From: Rickettsiales bacterium
GTDB lineage: Bacteria > Pseudomonadota > Alphaproteobacteria > Rickettsiales > JALZUV01
DNA length: 8,571 nucleotides
NCBI GenBank assembly: GCA_023301245.1
Contig: JALZUV010000271.1
Coordinates: 1 to 8,571 of the forward strand
Direction of reading: 5' to 3'
A program made the translations under genes and the position numbers. Of this stretch, positions 1 through 6,163 are shown one piece after another (position 1 is the first letter of the stretch; the number at the start of each line of letters is the position of its first letter). Below the pieces are notes generated by a model. It did not search any database. It was not told the DNA's origin and saw only the letters and a list, made by a program, of their open reading frames with translations.

Positions 1-726
1 CGTGGTATCGTTTATATTGATGAGGTGGATAAAATCTCTCGCAAGTCTGATAACCCGTCTATCACGCGTGATGTTTCGGGCGAAGGCGTACAGCAAGCAT
101 TGCTAAAAATTATGGAAGGTACCGTTGCTTCTGTTCCACCGCAAGGGGGGCGTAAGCATCCACAGCAAGAGTTCTTGCAAGTGGATACGGCGAACATTCT
201 ATTCATTTGTGGTGGTGCATTTGCGGGTATCGAAAAAGTTATCGGTCAGCGTGGTAAAGGCTCGGCGATTGGCTTTGGTGCTGAGGTGAAGAATGAAGAG
301 AAAGAAAATGTTGGTGAAGCGCTGAAGAAACTTCAGCCTGAAGATTTGGTGAAATACGGTTTAATTCCCGAATTTGTTGGTCGTTTACCTGTCATTGCAA
401 CCCTTGAAAACTTAGATGTTGATGCACTTATCACTATCCTGACTGAGCCTAAAAATTCACTCGTCAAACAGTTTAAGAAATTGTTTGAAATGGAAGGTGT
501 TGATTTGAATTTTGATAAAAGTGCTCTAAAGGCCATCGCTGAAAAAGCGCTTGATCGTAAAACGGGTGCTCGTGGCTTACGTGCCATTATCGAGGAGCTA
601 TTGCTAGACCTAATGTATGATATTCCATCGGCGAAAGACGTAACCGAGGTGGTCATCAATGGTAAAGTAGTGATGGGCGAAGCAAAGCCGAAGTTGGTTA
701 AAGGTACAAAGAAAAAAGCTTCTTAG
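1..726 (+). CDS. clpX: ClpX, ATP-dependent unfoldase of the ClpXP protease (3' part)
   Basis: The 5' end lies outside the window; 241 codons remain and end in TAG. ClpX is the AAA+ hexamer that unfolds tagged proteins in the cytoplasm and feeds them to ClpP. The fragment opens at Walker B (IVYIDEVDKI, acidic pair at fragment residues 7-8). It continues with the pore-2 loop region RDVSGEGVQQ (23-32), the IGF loop that docks on ClpP (90-92), the arginine-finger segment EFVGRLPV (Arg128) and sensor-2 GARGLR (189-194). The zinc-binding N-terminal domain and Walker A must lie upstream. The C-terminus ends in a Lys-rich tail (KGTKKKAS). Nothing is broken in the visible part. It is followed by lon on the same strand, as is common in Alphaproteobacteria, but a 285-base gap and a promoter before lon argue that lon is also transcribed separately. 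Identification is secure. Confidence 0.98.
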   Translation, partial: RGIVYIDEVDKISRKSDNPSITRDVSGEGVQQALLKIMEGTVASVPPQGGRKHPQQEFLQVDTANILFICGGAFAGIEKVIGQRGKGSAIGFGAEVKNEEKENVGEALKKLQPEDLVKYGLIPEFVGRLPVIATLENLDVDALITILTEPKNSLVKQFKKLFEMEGVDLNFDKSALKAIAEKALDRKTGARGLRAIIEELLLDLMYDIPSAKDVTEVVINGKVVMGEAKPKLVKGTKKKAS

Positions 727-901
727 AAACTACTGCATCTAAGAGCTTCTTTTCTAATACTAGCGTTCTACCCTAAGGGTAGGTGTGTTCTGATTAAATG
801 GTTTATGGCTAACTTCATTGGTTGTTCCAGAAGTTTTCAAAATTTATCTAATAAATCGGATAGATAAAAGTTGTTTCTATTAACCATTCTGAAGCTTTTT
901 T
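712..901. repeat. Nested inverted repeats in the clpX-lon gap
   Basis: No gene is visible between clpX and lon. The gap holds several dyads: CTACCCT-A-AGGGTAG (768-782, 7 bp, odd-centred), AACTTC/GAAGTT (811-816/830-835) and TTTATCTA/TAGATAAA (843-850/861-868, 8 bp, 10-base loop). An 11-bp pair, AAAAAAGCTTC (712-722) and GAAGCTTTTTT (891-901), encloses them all. The long-range pair is low in complexity and could be chance. None of the inner hairpins is followed by a T-run. They may be operators, mRNA-stabilising hairpins or remnants. Confidence 0.4.
715..755 (+). terminator. Weak intrinsic terminator at the end of clpX
   Basis: TCTTAGA (721-727) pairs perfectly with TCTAAGA (738-744) around a 10-base loop. 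AGC (717-719) can pair with GCT (745-747) if one base bulges, and a U-rich run (TTCTTTTCT) follows. The stem includes the clpX stop codon. The stem is AT-rich, so termination may be partial, leaving some read-through into lon. Confidence 0.45.
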
Positions 902-953
902 GTGTGACAATCTCGATAAAGTAGCTGCATTTGTTGTTTCTTTGGTGGTGACA

Positions 954-981
954 CTGGAAATTGCTAAAAAGCGGCCTATAT
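954..981 (+). promoter_or_regulatory. RpoH (sigma-32) type heat-shock promoter of lon
   Basis: CTGG (954-957; CTGGAAA to 960) lies exactly 17 bases before CCTATAT (975-981). This fits the alphaproteobacterial heat-shock consensus CTTG-N17/18-CYTATNT with one mismatch in the -35 box and none in the -10 box. The expected transcription start, about 988-990, leaves a short leader before the ATG at 1012. lon is a classical member of the heat-shock regulon. Confidence 0.7.
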
Positions 982-1011
982 TATTAGAGTAATCATTTGA
1001 AAGCATTGACC

Positions 1012-3408
1012 ATGGCTGTTTATCCCGTTCTACCTCTTCGCGACATTGTCGTATTTCCTGGTATGATTGTTCCACTTTTTGTGGGACGTGAAAAATCGGT
1101 CAAGGCGCTAGAGCAGGTGGTTGGTAAGGATTCCAAAATTCTACTGCTTAGTCAAAAAGAAGCGGGTGAAGATGATCCTTCGCGTAACAACCTATTTGAG
1201 GTGGGTACACTTGCCACTGTATTGCAGCTATTGCGTTTACCCGATGGCACAGTAAAAGTACTAGTTGAAGGTATTAGCCGTGCGAAAATTACGAGCTTTG
1301 TGAATAACGAAGATTTCCTCGAAGTTAAAGCTAATAAGCTCGATGATAAAATGACTGATGCGGCGGAAGCCGAAGCAACGGCACGCACTGCGAAAAGCCA
1401 TTTTGAACAATATATTAAATTGAATAAAAAGATTCCGTCGGAAATTCTCGGTACGGTTAATCAAATAGATAATCCTTCACGTTTGGCTGATACGCTGGCA
1501 TCGCACCTCGCGATTAAAATTTCGCAAAAGCAAGAATTACTTGAAACCATCGAGATTGCAGAACGTTTAGAAAAAATCTACGGACTGATGGAGTCTGAAA
1601 TTTCGGTGTTGAATACCGAAAAACGTATCCGTTCGCGCGTGAAACGTCAGATGGAAAAAACCCAGCGCGAATATTATTTGAATGAGCAAATGAAGGCCAT
1701 TCAAAAAGAATTAGGCGATGGCGATGGTGGTGAAGGCAAAGGTGAAATTGCCGAGCTGGAAGATAGCATCGAAAAAACGAAGTTAAGCAAAGAGGCCAAA
1801 GAGAAGTGTTTGGCTGAAATGAAGAAGCTGAAAACTATGAGCCCTATGTCGGCTGAAGCTTCTGTCATTCGCAATTATTTGGAATGGATGTTATCGATTC
1901 CGTGGAAGAAAAATAGCCGCGTATTGCGCGATATTAATAAGGCCGAAGAAGTTCTAGATGCTGATCACTTTGGTCTTGAGAAGGTCAAGGAACGTATCCT
2001 TGAATATCTGGCTGTGCAGCAGCGCATGAAAAAGCTCAAAGGCCCTATCCTTTGTTTGGTGGGCCCGCCAGGGGTGGGTAAAACCTCGCTTGCACGTTCA
2101 ATTGCGAAAGCGACGGGGCGTAACTTCGTGAAAATTTCGCTCGGTGGTGTGCGTGATGAGGCGGAAATTCGTGGTCATCGCCGTACTTACATTGGCTCGA
2201 TGCCGGGTAAAATTGTGCAATCCATGAAGAAGGCTAAAACGAGCAACCCGCTCTTCTTGCTGGATGAGATCGATAAGATGGGCAATGATTTCCGCGGCGA
2301 CCCTGCGGCAGCGTTGCTCGAAGTGCTCGACCCTGAACAAAACGCTAATTTTGGCGATCATTATCTAGAGGTTGATTATGATCTTTCAGGTGTGATGTTC
2401 TTTGCCACTTCTAACAGCATGAATATGCCGCGCCCATTACTTGACCGTATGGAGGTGATTCGCCTTTCGGGTTATACCGAAGATGAAAAGGTGGGTATTG
2501 CCATACAGCATCTTATCGCCAAGCAGGTGAAGTCGCATGGTTTGAAAAAATCGGAATGGTCAATTTCGGAAGAAGCATTGCGCGAGTTAATTCGTTACTA
2601 CACGCGTGAAGCGGGTGTGCGTGGCCTAGAGCGCGAGCTAGCACGATTAGCGCGTAAAGCCGTGAAGCAAATTTTACAAGGCACGCATGAGTCGATTGCA
2701 GTAACGCCGAAAAATTTGAAAGAATATGCGGGCATTAAAAAATACAGCTATGGCGAGGCGGAATCTGAAAACCTTGTCGGCATGACCACAGGCTTGGCCT
2801 ATACAGAAGTAGGCGGCGACTTGCTGATTATTGAATCGGTCGCTGTTGGCGGTAAAGGTAAAGTGAGTATTACGGGTAAGCTTGGCGAGGTGATGCAAGA
2901 ATCAGCGCAAGCTGCGTTAAGCTATGTGCGTTCGCGCGCTATTGAGTTCGGTATTGATCCGCGCCATATGCAACGTAAAGATTTGCACATTCACGTGCCT
3001 GATGGTGCAACGCCTAAAGATGGGCCGAGTGCAGGTATTGCCATGACAACTACGATTGTTTCGGTATTCACTGGTATCCCTGTAGACCGTACGGTGGCTA
3101 TGACAGGCGAGGTAACTTTGCGTGGCCGTGTAACCCCTATTGGTGGTTTAAAAGAGAAGCTGCTTGCAGCATTGCGCGGCGGCATTAAAACGGTGATTAT
3201 CCCTCAAGAGAATGAAAAAGATTTGGAAGAGATTCCCGATAATGTGAAAGAGGGATTGAAAATTATCCCTGTAAGCACGGTCGATGAAGTATTGAAAATT
3301 GCGCTGACGAAAAAGCTTAAGCCCCTAAAATGGACGGAAGCGATGGAGCAAGATTTCATGAAAATGCCTGTTGATGGCGATGAGGATGGCAAAGTAGTTA
3401 AGCACTAA
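1012..3408 (+). CDS. lon: Lon, ATP-dependent AAA+ serine protease
   Basis: Cytoplasmic homo-oligomeric protease that degrades misfolded and regulatory proteins. I chose ATG 1012 (798 residues, starting MAVYPVLPLRD). The in-frame TTG at 997 would extend it by five residues but would lie almost on the expected transcription start of the heat-shock promoter; the SD at either start is weak (GAAAG, 999-1003, before the ATG). Visible parts: N-terminal substrate-binding domain (about 5-200), a coiled-coil linker, Walker A GPPGVGKT (351-358), Walker B FLLDEIDK with acidic pair 418-419, and the C-terminal protease domain. The catalytic dyad is complete: Ser673 in DGPSAG and Lys716 in GGLKEK, 43 residues apart as in E. 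coli Lon. Length is normal for the family. The acidic tail ends in DGDEDGKVVKH. The stop codon overlaps that of the convergent gene on the other strand, leaving no room for a terminator between them. Confidence 0.98.
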   Translation: MAVYPVLPLRDIVVFPGMIVPLFVGREKSVKALEQVVGKDSKILLLSQKEAGEDDPSRNNLFEVGTLATVLQLLRLPDGTVKVLVEGISRAKITSFVNNEDFLEVKANKLDDKMTDAAEAEATARTAKSHFEQYIKLNKKIPSEILGTVNQIDNPSRLADTLASHLAIKISQKQELLETIEIAERLEKIYGLMESEISVLNTEKRIRSRVKRQMEKTQREYYLNEQMKAIQKELGDGDGGEGKGEIAELEDSIEKTKLSKEAKEKCLAEMKKLKTMSPMSAEASVIRNYLEWMLSIPWKKNSRVLRDINKAEEVLDADHFGLEKVKERILEYLAVQQRMKKLKGPILCLVGPPGVGKTSLARSIAKATGRNFVKISLGGVRDEAEIRGHRRTYIGSMPGKIVQSMKKAKTSNPLFLLDEIDKMGNDFRGDPAAALLEVLDPEQNANFGDHYLEVDYDLSGVMFFATSNSMNMPRPLLDRMEVIRLSGYTEDEKVGIAIQHLIAKQVKSHGLKKSEWSISEEALRELIRYYTREAGVRGLERELARLARKAVKQILQGTHESIAVTPKNLKEYAGIKKYSYGEAESENLVGMTTGLAYTEVGGDLLIIESVAVGGKGKVSITGKLGEVMQESAQAALSYVRSRAIEFGIDPRHMQRKDLHIHVPDGATPKDGPSAGIAMTTTIVSVFTGIPVDRTVAMTGEVTLRGRVTPIGGLKEKLLAALRGGIKTVIIPQENEKDLEEIPDNVKEGLKIIPVSTVDEVLKIALTKKLKPLKWTEAMEQDFMKMPVDGDEDGKVVKH

Positions 3409-5225
3409 ACTGCACGGCCCTCAGATCGCCCTGCTTGATTCATAGTGGGGGCGCTATTGTCTAAGGAGACGTCTTGCATGCCATTTTCAAGATGGCTTCT
3501 TTCAACGGAGCTTAATCCTCCTAATGCGCCGCCTAGTTGATCTTTTATCCAATCTCCAGCTTTTTGTTTTATTTGCTCTTTTGTGCTATTTTCATGCTTC
3601 GCTTTGGTCTTATCGACCTCGTTTTTGGCCGCATCTTGCACTTTATTAATTAACTTATCTTGATTTTTCGAGGCTTCCTTTTCTTGCGCAGAATAAGTCG
3701 CTTTATCTTGCCAGTTAATATCTTTTGCATCGACTGTTTTTACGGTATTCAAGAAATTCTCTGCACCCATTTCTCGTGCAGTTTCTGCGGCACGTTTAAA
3801 ATCCCTTTTTTTGAAGTCTTTGTCGGCTGACATTACTTCCAGCGCTTCTTTAAATTTTCCCTGTGCTTCAGGCGCTTCGAATGCAACTACTTTATCCATA
3901 AAACTGGCCTTAGCCTCGGCTGACGCTTCTGGTACGGCTTGCGCTGCAGGTGCGGCTGGGGTAGTTGCAGGTGTTTCATCTTTATTTGCGGCGGGAGCCT
4001 CACTATATTTCTCGCTCAAATCTGAATAAGATGAAGTTTCTGGCTGCGTAGTTTCTGCCTTAGCTTCTGGTGTTTCCGATCCATATTCATTCAGTATATC
4101 TTCGTAAGATGAAGCTTCTTTCGGCGCGGGGGCGCTTGAAGCGGCGGGTGCTTGTGTGCCGTATTCTTCGGCCATCTTATCTAAAGTGGAAGTTGGTTCT
4201 GTTTTTGCGTTTTCGGTTGGTGTTTCCGTATTATATTCTTCGATAATATCTCGAATAACTGAGGGCTCTTGCGTTTCTCTAGCAAGTTTAGTGTTTGGGG
4301 ATTTTTCTCCTAGGGCTACGCCGTTTTCTACTGGTTTTACGTATTCAGCTGCCGCTTTATTATTATATTCTTCTACAATATTTCCAATAACAGAAGGCTC
4401 TTGCGTTTCTCTATCAAGTTTAGTGTTTTTGGATTTCTCGCCTAGGTCCACGCCCTTTGCCTCTTCAATTACTTTGTTGAAACTGGCGCTTACTGCATCA
4501 ATATCCAGCAACGTGCTGGCAGATAGAGCGCCGATTGGCAATATTGGCTTCATCGTATATGTAGCTATTGGCGTGCGTTCGCTTACCGATTGCGTTTGTT
4601 CGACTGCAACGGCTTTCTCCGCTACAGTAAATGAGGTAACTCCGTAGCCTGTACCACCAACATCGGCACCTAGTTGCGAGTATTTCTCTAATTGGCTAAT
4701 ATATTTATCATTACCTTTTAATGCTTCTTGATATCCACGTTCACCTAATAGATGCATTGCATCAAGTGCTTCTGACCCATTTAGTTGGTAGCTAGTACCA
4801 TCGCTCTTGGTGAATGTAACAGGGCCTTCATTGTTAAGGTTTGCATATTTATTATCTAGTTCGTTATGATAGGCTTGATCGATTTTCGGCTTGGTTTTTG
4901 CAACTGTTTCGACTTCGGGCGCTGGCGTGGTTGCCACAGCAGGGGCTTGTGGGCTATTTTTTACTTGTGACGCTGTGCTGATTTCCGCAGTGTATTTCTC
5001 AAAGTATGGAGCAGCATCTTCTCCGCCCCTTAGCATTGCCGCAAACCCTTCTGCTTTAACAATATCTACAATGTCTTGTGGGTTATCAGTGCTAATATTA
5101 ATAGTGTCACCATTTTGCTCATATTGAAGTGTCAGGGTTCCATCGGCAGTTATTTCATTATAGTGGTCGAGCAGGTTTTGCTCTTTCAAATACTCTGCTA
5201 ACTTATCATCTAATTCTAAAGGCAT
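3405..5225 (-). CDS. Unrecognised 606-residue repeat protein
   Basis: I do not recognise this protein. Evidence that it is a gene: a long open frame, ATG at 5225 with a good SD (AGGAAG, complement of 5230-5235, four bases before the ATG) and a TAGAAT -10-like box (complement of 5253-5258). It has no signal peptide, no membrane segment and no cysteine. Residues 19-79 and 123-183 form two related modules (DG turn, G-F/Y, L-R/K-G, ending in EKY). Residues 259-288 and 303-332 are near-identical copies. A motif S-x-[ILY]-x-[NDK]-[IML]-x-[EN]-[EK]-Y occurs five times (Ser at 278, 322, 346, 372, 398) in an Ala/Pro/Thr/Glu-rich, probably disordered region. Residues 440-560 look helical and turn Lys-rich, followed by a Gly-rich patch and a polar C-terminus. 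It sits between lon and hup and points away from hup. It could be a scaffold or a secreted/host-directed protein; function is unknown. Confidence 0.85.
   Translation of the reverse strand: MPLELDDKLAEYLKEQNLLDHYNEITADGTLTLQYEQNGDTINISTDNPQDIVDIVKAEGFAAMLRGGEDAAPYFEKYTAEISTASQVKNSPQAPAVATTPAPEVETVAKTKPKIDQAYHNELDNKYANLNNEGPVTFTKSDGTSYQLNGSEALDAMHLLGERGYQEALKGNDKYISQLEKYSQLGADVGGTGYGVTSFTVAEKAVAVEQTQSVSERTPIATYTMKPILPIGALSASTLLDIDAVSASFNKVIEEAKGVDLGEKSKNTKLDRETQEPSVIGNIVEEYNNKAAAEYVKPVENGVALGEKSPNTKLARETQEPSVIRDIIEEYNTETPTENAKTEPTSTLDKMAEEYGTQAPAASSAPAPKEASSYEDILNEYGSETPEAKAETTQPETSSYSDLSEKYSEAPAANKDETPATTPAAPAAQAVPEASAEAKASFMDKVVAFEAPEAQGKFKEALEVMSADKDFKKRDFKRAAETAREMGAENFLNTVKTVDAKDINWQDKATYSAQEKEASKNQDKLINKVQDAAKNEVDKTKAKHENSTKEQIKQKAGDWIKDQLGGALGGLSSVERSHLENGMQDVSLDNSAPTMNQAGRSEGRAV
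4230..4451 (-). repeat. Tandem duplication inside the orphan gene (132-base period)
   Basis: Two 90-base stretches, 4362-4451 and 4230-4319, encode 30-residue segments identical at about 24 positions (shared blocks LGEKS, NTKL, RETQEPSVI, EEYN). They are offset by exactly 44 codons and are also very similar in DNA, which suggests a recent in-frame duplication. Each copy ends in one of the five Glu-Tyr motifs. Confidence 0.9.
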
Positions 5226-5312
5226 ATGGCTTCCTATGTTTATTCAAGTTTCATTCTACCAACTAATTATTGCAGAAATATGAAGGTGGGGCATTTTCAC
5301 AAAAATATGTTG

Positions 5313-5338
5313 TTAACCTTGCGAGCTGGCTTGGTTAA
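5313..5338. repeat. TTAACC/GGTTAA inverted repeat
   Basis: TTAACC (5313-5318) and GGTTAA (5333-5338) form a dyad. The same hexamer recurs inverted inside the next hairpin as GGTTAA (5373-5378) and TTAACC (5397-5402), giving four half-sites in 90 bases. The spacing does not fit a CtrA box (TTAA-N7-TTAA). It may be an operator for either divergent gene. Confidence 0.4.
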
Positions 5339-5345
5339 AACGCAA

Positions 5346-5450
5346 TTATCGCCTGTTTTTGCTCTATATTAGGGTTAAATGGCTGTTTTTAGTCATTTAA
5401 CCCTTTACACGAGGGGGAATTGGTGCTTTCGTGTCCTTCACAGGCGATAA
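5346..5450 (+). ncRNA. Candidate structured element, three-way junction upstream of hup
   Basis: Three nested stems are visible. P1 pairs TTATCGCCTGT (5346-5356) with ACAGGCGATAA (5440-5450), 11 of 11. P2 pairs AGGGTTAAATG (5371-5381) with CATTTAACCCT (5394-5404), 11 of 11 with a 12-base loop. P3 pairs ACACGA (5407-5412) with TCGTGT (5429-5434) and can grow to 9 bp with two G-U pairs and a 10-base loop. Joining strands are 14, 2 and 5 bases. No T-run follows P2 in either direction, so it is not a simple terminator. The strand is assigned because hup lies downstream. It could be a leader RNA, a small RNA, or a DNA cruciform/operator. Pairing is seen directly; function is inferred. Confidence 0.5.
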
Positions 5451-5468
5451 GCCAAGGCTCACAGCGGG

Positions 5469-5496
5469 TTTTGATGCTTATTTAGCTCGTTATAAA
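5469..5496 (+). promoter_or_regulatory. Possible sigma-70 promoter of hup
   Basis: TTTTGA (5469-5474) and TATAAA (5491-5496) are 16 bases apart and would start transcription near 5503, about 25 bases before the ATG. The -35 match is poor. If this is the main promoter, the three-way-junction element lies upstream of the transcript and would act as DNA or as a separate RNA. Confidence 0.35.
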
Positions 5497-5527
5497 CTTA
5501 AAAAAACACAATAACAGGGAGTGAACA

Positions 5528-5821
5528 ATGAACAAAAATGAACTTATTTCTGCAGTAGCAGAAGGCGCTGATATGACAAAAGCGAAAGCAACTGAAGCAG
5601 TAGATGCTACTTTTGGTGCTATTACTGAAGCAATGGAATCTGGTGAAGAAGTACGCCTAGTAGGCTTTGGTACTTTTACTGTAGTACACCGTAAAGCGAC
5701 CACTGGCCGTAACCCACGTAATGGTCAAGTGATTCAAATCGCTGCTTCTAACCAGCCTAAATTCCGTCCAGGTAAAGCGCTTAAAGAAGTTGTAAACAAG
5801 GATAAGAAAAAAGCTGCATAG
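5528..5821 (+). CDS. hupB: HU family nucleoid DNA-binding protein
   Basis: A 97-residue histone-like protein that bends and compacts DNA as a dimer in the nucleoid. It shows the full HU pattern: an N-terminal helical dimerisation part starting MNKNELI, the GFGTF turn (46-50), and the beta-arm with RNP (61-63), whose Pro63 is the DNA-intercalating residue, then QPKFRPGKALKE. It ends in a short Lys-rich tail (NKDKKKAA), slightly longer than E. coli HU (90 residues). The SD AGGGAG (5516-5521) lies six bases before the ATG, a strong start. A strong terminator follows directly, so hup appears monocistronic. In Alphaproteobacteria hup normally follows lon directly; here the orphan gene separates them. 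HU is favoured over IHF because the sequence matches the homodimeric HU type, though the hupA/hupB name is a convention. Confidence 0.96.
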   Translation: MNKNELISAVAEGADMTKAKATEAVDATFGAITEAMESGEEVRLVGFGTFTVVHRKATTGRNPRNGQVIQIAASNQPKFRPGKALKEVVNKDKKKAA

Positions 5822-5842
5822 TTAGTTTTAATCTTTTTTTAT

Positions 5843-5879
5843 AAAACGGCGTGGCCTAGCGGCTGCGCCGTTTTTTTTT
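5843..5879 (+). terminator. Strong intrinsic terminator of hup
   Basis: AAAACGGCG (5843-5851) pairs with CGCCGTTTT (5866-5874) around a 14-base loop, and the T-run continues to nine Ts (5871-5879). It begins 22 bases after the hup stop codon and isolates hup from the tRNA cluster. Confidence 0.93.
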
Positions 5880-5891
5880 ACATTGAATTAG

Positions 5892-5923
5892 GGCTTGCCA
5901 AGCCGTGCTGCAGGGGCTAAACA
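5892..5923 (+). promoter_or_regulatory. Possible promoter of the tRNA cluster, overlapped by a palindrome
   Basis: TTGCCA (5895-5900, five of six to TTGACA) is followed after 17 bases by TAAACA (5918-5923), a weak -10. The -35 box lies inside a perfect dyad GGCTTG-C-CAAGCC (5892-5904), which could be an operator. The cluster needs a promoter here because the hup terminator lies just upstream. The exact boxes are uncertain. Confidence 0.4.
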
Positions 5924-5946
5924 TCGCAACGTCTTTTAAAGAATAA

Positions 5947-6022
5947 GGGTGATTAGCTCAGCTGGTAGAGCAATTCGTTTACACCGAATAGGTCGGCGGT
6001 TCGACCCCGTCATCACCCACCA
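5947..6022 (+). tRNA. tRNA-Val (anticodon UAC)
   Basis: A complete 76-base cloverleaf. The acceptor GGGTGAT pairs with ATCACCC, followed by A and an encoded CCA. The D arm is GCTC/GAGC. The anticodon stem ATTCG/CGAAT holds loop TTTACAC with anticodon TAC at 5980-5982. The T arm GGCGG/CCGTC contains one G-U pair around TTCGACC. It reads GUA and, with modification, other Val codons. It is the first of three tRNA genes after hup, as in many Alphaproteobacteria. Confidence 0.96.
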
Positions 6023-6033
6023 TTCTTTTTCCG

Positions 6034-6078
6034 ACTTTATGCTTGCCTTTGTCATCGGCAAAATCTACAAGCATAAGT
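6034..6078 (+). repeat. Hairpin between tRNA-Val and tRNA-Asp
   Basis: TTATGCTTG (6037-6045) pairs perfectly with CAAGCATAA (6068-6076). With one bulged T the stem extends through ACT/AGT to about 12 bp. An alternative inner pairing is TTGCC/GGCAA (6043-6047/6057-6061). It is not followed by a T-run, so it is more likely a processing or spacer hairpin of a joint tRNA precursor than a terminator. Confidence 0.5.
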
Positions 6079-6086
6079 ACAAATGC

Positions 6087-6163
6087 GGGGGTGTAGCTCA
6101 GTTGGTTAGAGCGTCGGCCTGTCACGCCGAAGGTCGCGAGTTCGAGTCTCGTCACTCTCGCCA
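6087..6163 (+). tRNA. tRNA-Asp (anticodon GUC)
   Basis: A 77-base cloverleaf. The acceptor GGGGGTG pairs with CACTCTC through two G-U pairs; the discriminator is G, as expected for Asp, followed by an encoded CCA. The D arm is GCTC/GAGC. The anticodon stem TCGGC/GCCGA holds loop CTGTCAC with anticodon GTC at 6121-6123. The T arm is GCGAG/CTCGT with one G-U pair. The wobble-rich acceptor is slightly unusual, but all arms are intact. Confidence 0.95.

Larger units (their letters stand above)
5226..5527. other. Divergent intergenic region before hup, no gene
   Basis: These 302 bases separate the ATG of the minus-strand orphan gene from that of hup and contain no credible open frame. They hold the leader of the orphan gene (5226 to about 5300), a TTAACC/GGTTAA dyad (5313-5338), the three-way-junction element (5346-5450) and a possible hup promoter (5469-5496). 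Confidence 0.8.

Noticed and set aside
997..1011. TTG 997 as the start of Lon
   Set aside because: It would start within a few bases of the predicted transcription start; ATG 1012 gives the usual Lon N-terminus beginning just before YPVLPLRD.
4002..4451. CRISPR array, because of the repeats
   Set aside because: The repeats are in-frame protein-coding units at uneven spacing inside one long gene, not short identical repeats with unique spacers.
4156..4647. A 163-codon plus-strand open frame, with shorter ones at 3811-4029 and 4891-5127
   Set aside because: They are antisense to the orphan gene and reflect its repetitive, biased codons; none has a convincing start signal.
5313..5338. CtrA binding site
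   Set aside because: The TTAA halves are not seven bases apart as the CtrA box TTAA-N7-TTAA requires.
5371..5404. The 11-bp hairpin as a terminator for either divergent gene
   Set aside because: There is no T-run on either side and it lies upstream, not downstream, of both genes.
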